Positions 8,790-17,716 of a stretch of 32,236 bases of DNA are shown here, in pieces. The stretch spans positions 1-32,236 of the forward strand of contig NZ_PYOM01000031.1 in NCBI RefSeq assembly GCF_003026365.1. Direction: 5' to 3'. The first letter of the stretch is position 1, and each line of letters starts with the position of its first letter. Below the pieces are notes generated by a model, which worked only from the letters and a program-made list of their open reading frames with translations, was not told where the DNA came from and did no database searches. Source of the DNA: Photobacterium angustum. Its GTDB lineage: Bacteria; Pseudomonadota; Gammaproteobacteria; Enterobacterales; Vibrionaceae. A program made the translations under genes and the position numbers.

Positions 8790-9323
8790 ATGTTAACTTG
8801 GAATATTATTTTCTATGCCAGTAGTGCCATCATGCTATTGGCGGCAATCAGTTTACTGTTTGTCAAAGAGCCTATGCATGGTGCGGTGTATTTAACCACG
8901 TCGCTACTCGCACTGGCTGTTATTTTCTATTTATTGGGTGCGCCGTTTATTGCCGCGTTACAAATTATTTTGTACGTCGGGGCAATCATGGTGTTGTTTG
9001 TCTTCTTCATTATGTTGAGTCCGGCAAGCCGCACCTTCCCACTCACGGCCAATCGCACTGTAATTTTACCGGTGATCTTACTAACCGTTATGTTAGTTGA
9101 GGCTTTCATCGTTCTAAATCACGGTCATCAGTTCTATACAATTGAAACGATCAAAACCATCAGTCCTAAAGCTGTTGGTGCGGATTTATTTAATCATTAC
9201 AAACTCGCGATAGAAGCGCTATCAACGCTCTTACTTGGTGCTTTAGTCGCTGTGATTTATCTCGCGGCACAAATGAAAGCTCGCCACTCAGAGACTGATG
9301 ATAAAGTGGAGGAGCACGTATGA
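8790..9323 (+). CDS. nuoJ: NADH-quinone oxidoreductase subunit J
   Basis: Five-helix membrane subunit of the proton-pumping arm, 177 residues (E. coli 184). The family hallmark helix 3, YVGAIMVLFVFFIML (about residues 61-75), is present with its conserved Tyr and Gly. AAGGA at 8774-8778 overlaps the nuoI stop and serves as ribosome binding site. The C-terminus is short and charged. The stop overlaps the nuoK start (ATGA). Confidence 0.95.
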   Translation: MLTWNIIFYASSAIMLLAAISLLFVKEPMHGAVYLTTSLLALAVIFYLLGAPFIAALQIILYVGAIMVLFVFFIMLSPASRTFPLTANRTVILPVILLTVMLVEAFIVLNHGHQFYTIETIKTISPKAVGADLFNHYKLAIEALSTLLLGALVAVIYLAAQMKARHSETDDKVEEHV

Positions 9324-9643
9324 GTCCACTGACTATCTTAATTTTATCCTTTGCCATGTTCATTATTGGCCTACTAATTGTTGTTGTTCGCCGACAGTTG
9401 TTGTTCGTACTTATGGGTATCGAAGTCATGCTTAATGGCGTTGCGTTAGCCGCTGTTGAAGCAGGTCAACATTGGGGAAATCCAACAGGACAAATCATTA
9501 CTATCTTTTTGATGATTGCAGCAGGCTGTGAGCTTTCTGTTGTCTTGATGCTCGCCATGTTGTCGTACAAACACCTAAAAACAACCCGTATCGACAAACT
9601 TAACCAGCTTAGCAATACATTAATTAGTAAGGGAGAACTGTAA
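9320..9643 (+). CDS. nuoK: NADH-quinone oxidoreductase subunit K
   Basis: Three-helix membrane subunit, 107 residues (E. coli 100). The two membrane glutamates important for proton transfer are kept: one in LMGIEVMLNG (E. coli Glu36) and one in AAGCELSVVL (E. coli Glu72 by alignment from the GQ pair before helix 3). A strong GGAGGAG lies at 9308-9314. The start overlaps the nuoJ stop (ATGA) and the stop overlaps the nuoL start (TAATG). Confidence 0.95.
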   Translation: MSPLTILILSFAMFIIGLLIVVVRRQLLFVLMGIEVMLNGVALAAVEAGQHWGNPTGQIITIFLMIAAGCELSVVLMLAMLSYKHLKTTRIDKLNQLSNTLISKGEL

Positions 9644-11523
9644 TGAATACATGGTTATGGTTAATTCCTGCCGCTCCGCTTTTCAGCGCCGCCTTAATTG
9701 TCTTATTTGGCAAGCACTTTCCGACTCGTGCAAGCGGTATACTCGCTTCACTCTCCGTCTTAGTGTCGGCTGTACTCACAGGCATGCTATGGCTATCCAG
9801 TGATTTTAACCCAGCTTTCCACCAGCAATTATGGACGTGGATGGCTGTTGGTGATTGGAACGTCAACATTGGTTTATCGGTTGATCGCCTCTCGCTAGTA
9901 ATGATGACAGTGACAAGCTGGGTTGGATTTCTTATCCACTTGTTCTCCGTTCCCTTCATGCGCCGTGATTTTGGTGAAAGACGCTACTTTTGCTATTTAA
10001 ATCTATTCGTTGCTGGCATGTTGTTCTTTGTGATGGCGGATAATTTAATTCTGCTATACACAGGTTGGGAAATCATGGGGCTATGTTCATACGGACTGAT
10101 TTCTCATTACTACAACAAAGAAAAGAATGTGTACTCAGGACGTAAAGCATTCGTCGTAACACGCATTGGCGATACCTTACTTGCGATTGGTATCTTACTG
10201 ACATTCAGCGTGTTCAAAACCGTTAACCTTAACGAGATCTATACTATTGCTAGCCAGCAATCGATGAACTTATGGTTAATTGGCGCGATTTGTCTTCTAT
10301 TCTTGTTCGGCGGTATGGCCAAATCAGCCCAGTTCCCGTTTCATGTTTGGCTTCCTGAATCAATGGCAGGTCCTTCTACGGTATCGGCATTGATCCACGC
10401 AGCAACCATGGTAACGGCTGGGGTGTACTTAATTGCACGTAATCATGTGCTCTTTAATTTAGTACCTGATGTCACATGGTGGGTATCACTTGTGGGTGCA
10501 TTTACGGCGTTTTATGCAGCAACATGTGCGCTGGCGCAGAACGACATCAAACGTATTCTCGCCTACTCAACCATCAGCCAAATTGGCTACATGTTTGCTG
10601 CGCTAGGTGTAGGTGCTTATGATTTGGCTATTTTCCACGTCATTGTTCATGCGTGTTTTAAAGCACTGCTATTTATCAGCTCTGGTGTCATTATCGATAT
10701 GTTTAATCACGATCATGACATTCGCAAAATGGGCGGTCTCGGCAAACGACTTCCTTGGCTTAAGTGGACTTACCTAGCAGGCTCTGCAAGTTTAGCCGCG
10801 CTGCCTGTCATCACTGCAAGCTTCTTCTCAAAAGATGCCATCATAGCAGCAACGGAAACGGGCCATTTAGGTTGGTTACTGGGTGCACTTGGTTTAGCGG
10901 GCGCATTATTTACCAGTATTTACAGCTTCCGTATGTACTTTATGGTCTTCAATGGTGAAAACCGCACAGCGTTTAGCGAACCTCGCTACCTGAAAAATAA
11001 TGGTCTTCCTTGGCAGATGAAAGTTTCAACGGGTATTTTAGCCGTTGGTTCGATCGCTATTGGTTGGATGCAGTTTCCTAACGAATGGTCTTTTGGTCCT
11101 CACCTATTCCTTCCGTGGATTGATAGTCAATTAGGTACAGCGCCAGAGATTGCAACCTCTGCAGGTCTTATGCTGCAAGTGGTTGGCTCATTAGTCGCTA
11201 TTGCTGGAGTATGGATTGCATACATCTTAGTAAAACAAGAGCTTAAACAGGAGCATGGCATCGGTAATTGTCAATTCCTGAACTCAGCATGGTATATCGA
11301 CGACCTGTCAAAACTAACGGTTATTCGTGGCTTCAAAGGTCTTTCCAAGCTGCTAGAAACGGTTATTGAACGATGGGTGCTGAATCAGGCCATTGTGAAA
11401 GGGATCGCGGCAATGTTATCTCACTCAGGCGAAGCCGTTAGTGATGTACAAGGCAGCCAGCTTTCTCGTTATGTCATTATGATGATTGCAGGATCTGTTC
11501 TTCTACTTTTTTACTTGGTTTGA
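9643..11523 (+). CDS. nuoL: NADH-quinone oxidoreductase subunit L (antiporter-like)
   Basis: Distal antiporter-like proton-pumping subunit, 626 residues (E. coli 613), with the usual core helices and a C-terminal extension fitting the lateral helix HL. The functional charged residues are all readable: Glu in GWEIMGLCSYG (TM5), Asp in VTRIGD, Lys in GGMAKSAQFPFHVWLP (TM7), His in ALIHAATMV, Lys in HACFKALLF, and Lys in FFSKDAI (TM12). NuoL therefore looks canonical, unlike NuoM and NuoN. The start overlaps nuoK by one base, and an 18-base gap leads to nuoM. Confidence 0.97.
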   Translation: MNTWLWLIPAAPLFSAALIVLFGKHFPTRASGILASLSVLVSAVLTGMLWLSSDFNPAFHQQLWTWMAVGDWNVNIGLSVDRLSLVMMTVTSWVGFLIHLFSVPFMRRDFGERRYFCYLNLFVAGMLFFVMADNLILLYTGWEIMGLCSYGLISHYYNKEKNVYSGRKAFVVTRIGDTLLAIGILLTFSVFKTVNLNEIYTIASQQSMNLWLIGAICLLFLFGGMAKSAQFPFHVWLPESMAGPSTVSALIHAATMVTAGVYLIARNHVLFNLVPDVTWWVSLVGAFTAFYAATCALAQNDIKRILAYSTISQIGYMFAALGVGAYDLAIFHVIVHACFKALLFISSGVIIDMFNHDHDIRKMGGLGKRLPWLKWTYLAGSASLAALPVITASFFSKDAIIAATETGHLGWLLGALGLAGALFTSIYSFRMYFMVFNGENRTAFSEPRYLKNNGLPWQMKVSTGILAVGSIAIGWMQFPNEWSFGPHLFLPWIDSQLGTAPEIATSAGLMLQVVGSLVAIAGVWIAYILVKQELKQEHGIGNCQFLNSAWYIDDLSKLTVIRGFKGLSKLLETVIERWVLNQAIVKGIAAMLSHSGEAVSDVQGSQLSRYVIMMIAGSVLLLFYLV

Positions 11524-11541
11524 GCTATTTAGGTTTGATAT

Positions 11542-13044
11542 ATGCTTAGTTTATTGATTTTCTTACCCATGGTAGCTGCACTACTTATCGGCTCAAGTTG
11601 CCGTAAGCTACCATTTATTGCCCGCTCCATGACATTAACCACACTCATTATTGAGTCAATGTTAGTAGCTTGGATATTTATCACGCATCAAGTTCATGGT
11701 TTTTCCATGACAGAAAGCCTCAACTGGATCCCTGACTTCGGCATTAAATATTTAGTCAGCATGGATGGGATCAGCTTAAGCCTGATTGGTTTAACCTGTA
11801 CCTTGTTCATCGTTGCAATGCTTGTTGCTTGGCACCAAGTGAATCGTTGGCAGGCTTTTGGCCCACTAATGCTATTAACACTCAGTGGCATTATGGGGGC
11901 ATTTCTTGCTCTTGATCTCATGCTTTTCTACGTATTTTGGGAACTGATGTTAATTCCGATTTACTTCATGTTGAGTTTCTGGGGCGGTAAAGATACCAAA
12001 CAAGCAGCATTAAAATTTGTCCTTGTGACCATTACAGGCTCTTTATTAATGCTTGTATCGCTTGTTGCTCTTTACATCATTAATGGTAACAACACAGGTG
12101 TATGGACATTTGACTACTTCTACTTAGCTTCCCATCCAATTACGGGTGAATTGGCTATTCCAGTTGTATGCGGATTCTTAATTGCTTTCTTAATTAAGAT
12201 CCCAGGTTTCCCATTTCACTTTTGGGCACCTGACACCTACCGCGAAGGAGCACCTGCAGTGTCACTACTGCTATCTGGTGTTATGGCTAACGTCGGCGCA
12301 TACGGTATCTTGCGTTTCTGTTTAGCTATCTTCCCTGAAGCAATGCATCAAATGATGTATATCGGTATGGCACTGGGTGCAATCGGTAGCTTATACGCCG
12401 CCCTACTCGCTTTCCGTCAAAAAGATCTCCGTAATGTGATTGCTTACTCAAGTATCAGTCACATGAACTTAGTGGTCTTAGCGATTTTCGCATGGCAACT
12501 TCAAGCATTGAATGGCGCAGTGATCCAATTAATTGCTCACGGTCTTTCAGTGGCAGGTCTGTTTGCCGTTGTACGTATGCTTCAAGCGCGCGGGTTTAGC
12601 GGTAAGTTTGATGAAATGGGCGGCTTATATAAAGTCCTCCCGGGTATTAGCGTCTTCCTACTATTTATTGTTGCAGCAAGTGTGGGTATTCCAGGCTTAG
12701 GTAACTTTGCCGGTGAGATATTACTACTCGCAGGTAGTTTCTCTGTCTCACCTCTTTGGACAAGCTTGGCTGCATTCTCGATAGTGTTAGGTGTGGTTTA
12801 CTTCTTAAGAGCCTATGGACTGGCATTCTTAGGGCCAATCTCTGACGACAATGAACAACGTAAATTAATAGATCTGACAGCACGAGAAAAGCTAACAGCA
12901 TCCATCATTGTCATTGGATTGTTCTGGGTTGGCTTAGAGCCGAACTATTTACTGCAACTTATGATGTCATCAACCGAAACACTGGCATCCATTCATTCGG
13001 GTTCATATTCATTGATTGAAGGGGTTATCAATGTCATCTTATGA
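11542..13044 (+). CDS. nuoM: NADH-quinone oxidoreductase subunit M (antiporter-like)
   Basis: Antiporter-like pump subunit, 500 residues (E. coli 509), about 14 transmembrane helices. Glu134 in VFWELMLIP matches E. coli Glu144, Lys219 in FLIKIPGFPFH matches Lys234, and the TM12 Glu in GNFAGEILLL matches Glu407. The central lysine is missing: LSGVMANVGAYGILRF has Asn250 (codon AAC, 12289-12291) where the family has Lys (E. coli Lys265). The spacing from Lys219 (31 residues) equals that in E. coli, so the alignment is firm. The gene is otherwise intact. The start has only a weak AGG (11531-11533), and the end overlaps nuoN by 14 bases. Confidence 0.96.
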   Translation: MLSLLIFLPMVAALLIGSSCRKLPFIARSMTLTTLIIESMLVAWIFITHQVHGFSMTESLNWIPDFGIKYLVSMDGISLSLIGLTCTLFIVAMLVAWHQVNRWQAFGPLMLLTLSGIMGAFLALDLMLFYVFWELMLIPIYFMLSFWGGKDTKQAALKFVLVTITGSLLMLVSLVALYIINGNNTGVWTFDYFYLASHPITGELAIPVVCGFLIAFLIKIPGFPFHFWAPDTYREGAPAVSLLLSGVMANVGAYGILRFCLAIFPEAMHQMMYIGMALGAIGSLYAALLAFRQKDLRNVIAYSSISHMNLVVLAIFAWQLQALNGAVIQLIAHGLSVAGLFAVVRMLQARGFSGKFDEMGGLYKVLPGISVFLLFIVAASVGIPGLGNFAGEILLLAGSFSVSPLWTSLAAFSIVLGVVYFLRAYGLAFLGPISDDNEQRKLIDLTAREKLTASIIVIGLFWVGLEPNYLLQLMMSSTETLASIHSGSYSLIEGVINVIL

Positions 13045-14473
13045 GTTAATTAGTGCAATACCCTTTGCCATCCTAGGACTAGGTGCTTTAGGTGTCCTAC
13101 TATTGGGTGTTCTACCTGGTAAGAACAACCAACAACTCCCTTATATGGGATCGATTGTGGTGCTATTAGCGACCATGTTATCAGTGGCTTCTTTATTCGG
13201 ACACAGTGCGAATATTGAAAACTTTGTGGTTATTGATCATTTCACACTCGTTGCTTTTGAATTATTCGCAGCAGGTGGACTGGCAACCATATTACTGGCT
13301 AAAAATTACCCAGCCCTCAACAAGCATGTTGCAGAAGAGTTTTACGCACTGATCCTGATAGCTGTACTCGGTACATTTATCTTGGCCTCAGCAAGTAACT
13401 TGTTAGCAGCATTCCTAGGGATGGAGACCATTGCCATTCCAATGTTTGCGCTAATCGCATGGAACCCTCAACGTAAAGGAGCTATCGAAGGTGGGCTAAA
13501 ATATGCTGTTACAGCCACTGTTGCTGCAGCATTCTTTATGTTTGGTATTGCACTGATCTATTTTGGTGCGGGTACTATCGTTATTAGTGAAATACCTAAA
13601 GCGCTCACCAGTGCTAACGCGATGCCGATGGTCGCATTGATCGGCTTTATGATGTTATTTGTAGGCATATGCTTTGAACTGGCTTTAGCACCATTTCATA
13701 GCTGGCTGGCTGATACACTGCAAGCTTCACCTGCGCCTGTGATGGCATTTATTGGTAGTATCGCCAAAATTGCAATGCTGACATTTGTTATTCACTTCGT
13801 GATTCAGATTGAACCTATTTGGGATCAAATCTCGTTTGTACTTTGGGGCTTTGTGTTATTTAGCATTGTGTTTGGTAACCTATTGGCTTTCCGCCAAACC
13901 AATATCAAACGTATTCTGGCTTATTCATCCGTTGCCCACTTCGGCTACGCACTCATGGCACTAACCAGTGTGATCCCGAACAGTAGCGCCTCTTTATCAG
14001 AAGCGGTTCATGCTACTGCTTATTACGGGCTGAGTTATGCCGTGATGAATCTGGTCGCGTTTGCTGTGATTGCAATGTTAAACAAACATAACCCAACGGG
14101 TGAATTAAAAGGTTATCGCGGTTTAGGTCGACGTTACCCACTCGCTGGTGTTGCAATGGCGATTGCTGTGCTTTCATTGGCGGGCGTTCCCCCTACTGCT
14201 GGCTTTTTTGCCAAGTTCTTCCTGTTCTCAAGTGTACTTGGTAACGGATATTTAGGCATGGTTGTACTCGCGGCATTAGCTTCTGCAGTCTCCGTATTTT
14301 ACTACCTTCGTATCCTACTGGCCTTTTTCGCTAAAGAGGAATATCACCACCACAACCAATCTGCGGATGTTGAAAGCGTAGAGTTTGGTTCAACAGCGGT
14401 GATCAGTGTCAGTGCTTTTGCCACCATCGCATTGGGCATCTTTGCTCAGGCAGTACTTACTTATATGTTTTAA
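13031..14473 (+). CDS. nuoN: NADH-quinone oxidoreductase subunit N (antiporter-like)
   Basis: Third antiporter-like subunit, 480 residues (E. coli 485). I chose ATG 13031 because AAGGGG (13019-13024) lies well placed before it; the in-frame TTG at 13016 has no such site. Glu132 (FLGMETIAIP), Lys246 (GSIAKIAML) and Lys395 (GFFAKFF) line up with E. coli Glu133, Lys247 and Lys395 almost without offset. The TM7 lysine (E. coli Lys217, usually in FKLxLVPFH) is Glu216 here (FELALAPFH, codon GAA 13676-13678), and the following PDVYxG motif reads LADTLQAS. The gene overlaps nuoM by 14 bases and ends the operon. Confidence 0.95.
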   Translation: MSSYELISAIPFAILGLGALGVLLLGVLPGKNNQQLPYMGSIVVLLATMLSVASLFGHSANIENFVVIDHFTLVAFELFAAGGLATILLAKNYPALNKHVAEEFYALILIAVLGTFILASASNLLAAFLGMETIAIPMFALIAWNPQRKGAIEGGLKYAVTATVAAAFFMFGIALIYFGAGTIVISEIPKALTSANAMPMVALIGFMMLFVGICFELALAPFHSWLADTLQASPAPVMAFIGSIAKIAMLTFVIHFVIQIEPIWDQISFVLWGFVLFSIVFGNLLAFRQTNIKRILAYSSVAHFGYALMALTSVIPNSSASLSEAVHATAYYGLSYAVMNLVAFAVIAMLNKHNPTGELKGYRGLGRRYPLAGVAMAIAVLSLAGVPPTAGFFAKFFLFSSVLGNGYLGMVVLAALASAVSVFYYLRILLAFFAKEEYHHHNQSADVESVEFGSTAVISVSAFATIALGIFAQAVLTYMF

Positions 14474-14482
14474 CAAATGAGC

Positions 14483-14517
14483 AACCTCGCTGTACAAGCA
14501 GCGAGGTTCTTCATGTC
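14483..14517 (+). terminator. Terminator of the nuo operon
   Basis: A perfect 10-bp stem, AACCTCGCTG (14483-14492) and CAGCGAGGTT (14499-14508), with a 6-base loop starts 10 bases after the nuoN stop codon. The following sequence is pyrimidine-rich (CTTCATGTCTTCTC...) and not a clean T-run, so termination may be only partly intrinsic. Confidence 0.8.
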
Positions 14518-15034
14518 TTCTCTTTATTTCTTTCAACCTACACTTCCCTCATTTCATTTTGCCCTATTCCTCACGAAAAACCCTGCAAAAAAGCGCGTTA
14601 CTAAAAGTACAATCCTCTGTTATATCAACAAAAAATTAAATCCTCACCTAACCCATCAGAATATAAAACTAATTAACGTTATTTTTTAACATTAAAAATC
14701 GACATTTTCTTTAGAAGTCATAAATGACATCAAAATGACAAAAAACAGAACAATAAGCAGTCATAAAAACTAAAAGTAAAAACAATAAAAGACCCAAACA
14801 CTGCAATAACAAATAAAAACCAGTCATTAGAACCAAAAAACAACCACAAATGTAAAACTTTCAACTGTGACGCAGATCTAATTTGGTTTTTAACACCAAA
14901 AACAAACAAAAAACTGGTTTCTTTTGTTGGATATTAATTAAAAAAGAGTGACACATTTCAAATGATTTTGTTTAACCTATTAATCATTCCAATAACAAGT
15001 AATAAACAAAACAACAGATATTAAGGCTTAGATT
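14518..15034 (+). promoter_or_regulatory. A-rich upstream region of ald with repeated GTCAT/ATGAC half-sites
   Basis: This stretch of about 520 bases has no credible gene. From about 14700 the plus strand is strongly A-rich with few G. A compact group of matching pentamers is present: GTCAT (14717-14721) and ATGAC (14724-14728), which form a palindrome with a 2-base spacer, then ATGAC (14735-14739), GTCAT (14760-14764) and GTCAT (14823-14827). Two ATGAC copies are 11 bases apart, one helical turn. A weak CRP-like TGTGA-N6-TCTAA lies at 14876-14891. Alanine dehydrogenase genes are often controlled by Lrp/AsnC-type regulators that bind long, A-tract DNA; that link is inference. TAAGG (15022-15026) is the ald ribosome binding site. 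Confidence 0.45.
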
Positions 15035-16150
15035 ATGATCATTGGTATCCCTAAAGAAATCAAAACACATGAATACCGCGTAGGTATGATCCCAGCGTCA
15101 GTTAAAGAAGTGATCTCTCATGGTCATCGTGTTTATGTCGAAACCAACGCAGGCACAGGTATTGGTTTTAGCGATCAAGACTACATTGATGCAGGTGCAC
15201 AAATCCTAGCAACTGCATCTGACGTTTTTGCAGAAGCAGAAATGATTGTTAAAGTAAAAGAGCCTCAAGCTGTTGAGCGTGCAATGCTTCGCGAAGGGCA
15301 AATTCTATTTACTTACCTGCACCTAGCCCCGGATCCAGAGCAAACGCATGATCTAATTAATAGCAAAGCCGTATGTATTGCTTACGAAACCGTGACAGAT
15401 AAACATGGTCGCCTTCCACTTCTTGCACCAATGTCAGAAGTAGCTGGTCGCATGTCAATCCAAGCTGGCGCATTCGCATTAGAAAAATCTCGCGGCGGCT
15501 GTGGCATGTTACTTGGCGGCGTACCTGGTGTTGAGCCAGCAAAAGTTGTGATTATTGGTGGTGGTGTTGTAGGTGCAAATGCAGCACAAATGGCACTAGG
15601 TCTACAAGCTGATGTAACTGTTATTGACCGTAATATCGATGTACTACGCCAACTAGATGCACAGTTCAATGGTCAGCTGAAAACGGTTTTCTCAACCAAT
15701 GACTCAATCGAAAAACATGTACTTGAAGCAGATCTTGTTATCGGTGGTGTTCTAGTCGTTGGTGCTGCGGCCCCGAAACTGGTTACCGCTGAAATGATCA
15801 AGAAGATGAAACCAGGCTCTGCAATTGTCGATGTTGCTATCGACCAAGGTGGTTGTGTAGAAACATCTCATGCAACAACGCACAGCGAGCCTACTTACAT
15901 TGTTGATGATGTGGTTCACTACTGTGTTGCAAACATGCCGGGGGCGGTTGCTCGTACATCAGCAGTGGCACTTAACAATGTAACACTGCCTTACATCGTT
16001 AACCTTGCAAATAAAGGCTACAAAAAAGCACTACAAGACGATAAGCACCTATTAAATGGTCTAAATGTTTACCGTGGACAGATCACTTGTGAGAGCGTGG
16101 CTACATCACTGGATTTACCTTATGTTGATGCAGACTCTGCTATCGCATAA
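15035..16150 (+). CDS. ald: Alanine dehydrogenase
   Basis: NAD-dependent L-alanine dehydrogenase (alanine + NAD + water to pyruvate + ammonium + NADH), cytosolic, 371 residues, the same length as the M. tuberculosis enzyme. Catalytic Lys75 (VKVKEP), His96 (YLHLAPD) and Asp270 (VAIDQGG) fall at the standard positions. The Rossmann NAD loop GGGVVG is at about residues 175-180, and the family signature around MPGAVARTS is near the C-terminus. It stands alone: a long upstream region and its own terminator. The NADH it makes could feed the complex I encoded just upstream. Confident call. Confidence 0.97.
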   Translation: MIIGIPKEIKTHEYRVGMIPASVKEVISHGHRVYVETNAGTGIGFSDQDYIDAGAQILATASDVFAEAEMIVKVKEPQAVERAMLREGQILFTYLHLAPDPEQTHDLINSKAVCIAYETVTDKHGRLPLLAPMSEVAGRMSIQAGAFALEKSRGGCGMLLGGVPGVEPAKVVIIGGGVVGANAAQMALGLQADVTVIDRNIDVLRQLDAQFNGQLKTVFSTNDSIEKHVLEADLVIGGVLVVGAAAPKLVTAEMIKKMKPGSAIVDVAIDQGGCVETSHATTHSEPTYIVDDVVHYCVANMPGAVARTSAVALNNVTLPYIVNLANKGYKKALQDDKHLLNGLNVYRGQITCESVATSLDLPYVDADSAIA

Positions 16151-16172
16151 TTTATAGCACCACACCCCCTTC

Positions 16173-16214
16173 CTCCTGCTGGTTATCTTATTCATTTCTC
16201 CAGCAGGAGTTTTT
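16173..16214 (+). terminator. Terminator of ald
   Basis: Perfect 10-bp stem CTCCTGCTGG (16173-16182) and CCAGCAGGAG (16200-16209), 17-base loop, directly followed by five T (16210-16214). It starts 22 bases after the ald stop. Typical intrinsic terminator. Confidence 0.9.
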
Positions 16215-16327
16215 ATCTCCTTACAAAACCCACCAACTCAAAATATAACGCCACTAAAAACATACTTATCAAAATAAAACTTCAAAATAAATTAAAAAAC
16301 AAAAATATTAATGCGATCTAAGTAGCA

Positions 16328-16348
16328 AGTATTCCTTTTGGGAATATT
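16328..16348 (+). promoter_or_regulatory. Inverted repeat upstream of the permease gene
   Basis: TATTCC (16330-16335) and GGAATA (16341-16346) form a 6-bp stem around TTTTG, extendable by one G-T and one A-T pair. It lies about 80 bases before the permease start. It may be an operator or a leader hairpin. There is no direct evidence for its role. The rest of 16215-16428 is AT-rich and without a gene. Confidence 0.3.
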
Positions 16349-16428
16349 GCAAAGGTTATCAATTTGTTAGCATTGTATTCGATATGAAAAAACCTATAAC
16401 AAATACATTAACCAATAAGGTCAATCAC

Positions 16429-17685
16429 ATGTCGTTTTCAAATAACGTTGAAGTTTCCTATAACACAGAACAAAAACTTACCCTCAATAAACATGATAAG
16501 ACCTGGATCATAAGCTTATTTGGCACAGCCGTTGGCGCAGGGATATTATTCTTACCTATCAATATTGGTGTAAATGGTTTCTGGCCTTTGATCACTATAG
16601 CCTTACTGGCAGGACCAATGACATTTTTAGCCCACCGTGGCTTAGCAAGATTTATTTTATCGTCAAATAGCTTGAAAGCTGAGTTTACCGATGTTGCCGA
16701 AGAACATTTTGGTCACCGCTTCGGCTTTCTGATCTCACTACTCTACTTCTTATCTATTTTTCCGATTCTAATGATTTATGGGGTGGGATTAACCAATACC
16801 GTTGAAAGCTTTATGGTGAATCAAATGGGTATGGCTACACCATCGCGGGTGTTGCTATCTGGTGTTCTTGTCGCTCTCTTGATTGGAGTGATGACGGCCG
16901 GTGAAAAAACCGTATTACGCGCCTTTGAAGTGATTGTTTATCCATTAGTCTTCATCTTATTTGGGATATCGCTTTACATGATCCCTAACTGGCAAATGCC
17001 AAATTTTGCTGAAATGCCAGATGCAAAAACATTTACTCAAACCCTATGGCTCGCTATTCCTACCACTATTTTTGCCTTCAGCCACACAGCAGCCATTTCC
17101 AGTTTTTCTGTTGCCCAGAAAAGACATTACGGAGAGCAAGCAGGTAAGCGTGTCGACTTTATCTTAAAACACACATCGATGATGTTAATCACCTTTGTAT
17201 TATTCTTCGTTTTCTCTTGTGCACTAAGCTTAACCCCCGCTCAATTAGCCGAAGCTAAGGCACAAAACATTTCTATTTTATCTTACCTTGCAAATGTGAC
17301 TGGAAGTGGCTTGATTGCGTCATTTGGTCCATTCATTGCTTGTATTGCGATAGTCTCATCATTCTTTGGTCACTTCCTTGGGGGACGAGAAAGTTTAAGC
17401 GGGATCATTGCCAAACATACCAACCTAAAACCTAAGGTTGTTAATAAACTTACTATTGGTATTTTATTTTTCTCAGTATGGTATGCCGCAGTAAAAAATC
17501 CAAGTGTACTGGGTATTATGGAAACATTTTCAGGCCCAGTGATCGCCCTGATTTTATTTATTCTTCCGATGTATGCAATTAGAAATGTTGAATCAATGAA
17601 GAAATATCGCGGAAAGATAAGTAATATTTTCGTTACTGTTATCGGTTTAATTGCTATCTCTGCAATTTTATACAATATTATTTAA
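16429..17685 (+). CDS. HAAAP-family amino acid permease (serine/threonine type)
   Basis: Inner-membrane amino acid:proton symporter of the hydroxy/aromatic amino acid permease family, 418 residues, about 11 transmembrane helices. The N-terminal signature FGTAVGAGILFLPINIG (TM1) closely resembles SdaC/TdcC/YhaO-type serine or threonine carriers; the later SHTAAISSFS segment also fits. The exact substrate cannot be read from sequence. The ATG at 16384 would add 15 residues but has no ribosome binding site; AAGG at 16417-16420 supports ATG 16429. It lies downstream of ald but beyond its terminator, so it is probably transcribed separately. A shared role in amino-acid catabolism is plausible but inferred. 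Confidence 0.88.
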   Translation: MSFSNNVEVSYNTEQKLTLNKHDKTWIISLFGTAVGAGILFLPINIGVNGFWPLITIALLAGPMTFLAHRGLARFILSSNSLKAEFTDVAEEHFGHRFGFLISLLYFLSIFPILMIYGVGLTNTVESFMVNQMGMATPSRVLLSGVLVALLIGVMTAGEKTVLRAFEVIVYPLVFILFGISLYMIPNWQMPNFAEMPDAKTFTQTLWLAIPTTIFAFSHTAAISSFSVAQKRHYGEQAGKRVDFILKHTSMMLITFVLFFVFSCALSLTPAQLAEAKAQNISILSYLANVTGSGLIASFGPFIACIAIVSSFFGHFLGGRESLSGIIAKHTNLKPKVVNKLTIGILFFSVWYAAVKNPSVLGIMETFSGPVIALILFILPMYAIRNVESMKKYRGKISNIFVTVIGLIAISAILYNII

Positions 17686-17691
17686 AAATAT

Positions 17692-17716
17692 AACCGCCAC
17701 AATAGTGGCGGTTTTT
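17692..17716 (+). terminator. Terminator of the permease gene
   Basis: Perfect 9-bp stem AACCGCCAC (17692-17700) and GTGGCGGTT (17705-17713) with an AATA loop, followed by T to 17716. It begins six bases after the permease stop. Strong intrinsic terminator. Confidence 0.93.

Noticed and set aside
14477..14689. 70-residue frame after nuoN
   Set aside because: It starts inside the terminator hairpin, has low-complexity composition and no ribosome binding site.
14876..14891. CRP-like site before ald
   Set aside because: Left half-site is perfect but the right half reads TCTAA; too weak to call as a feature of its own.
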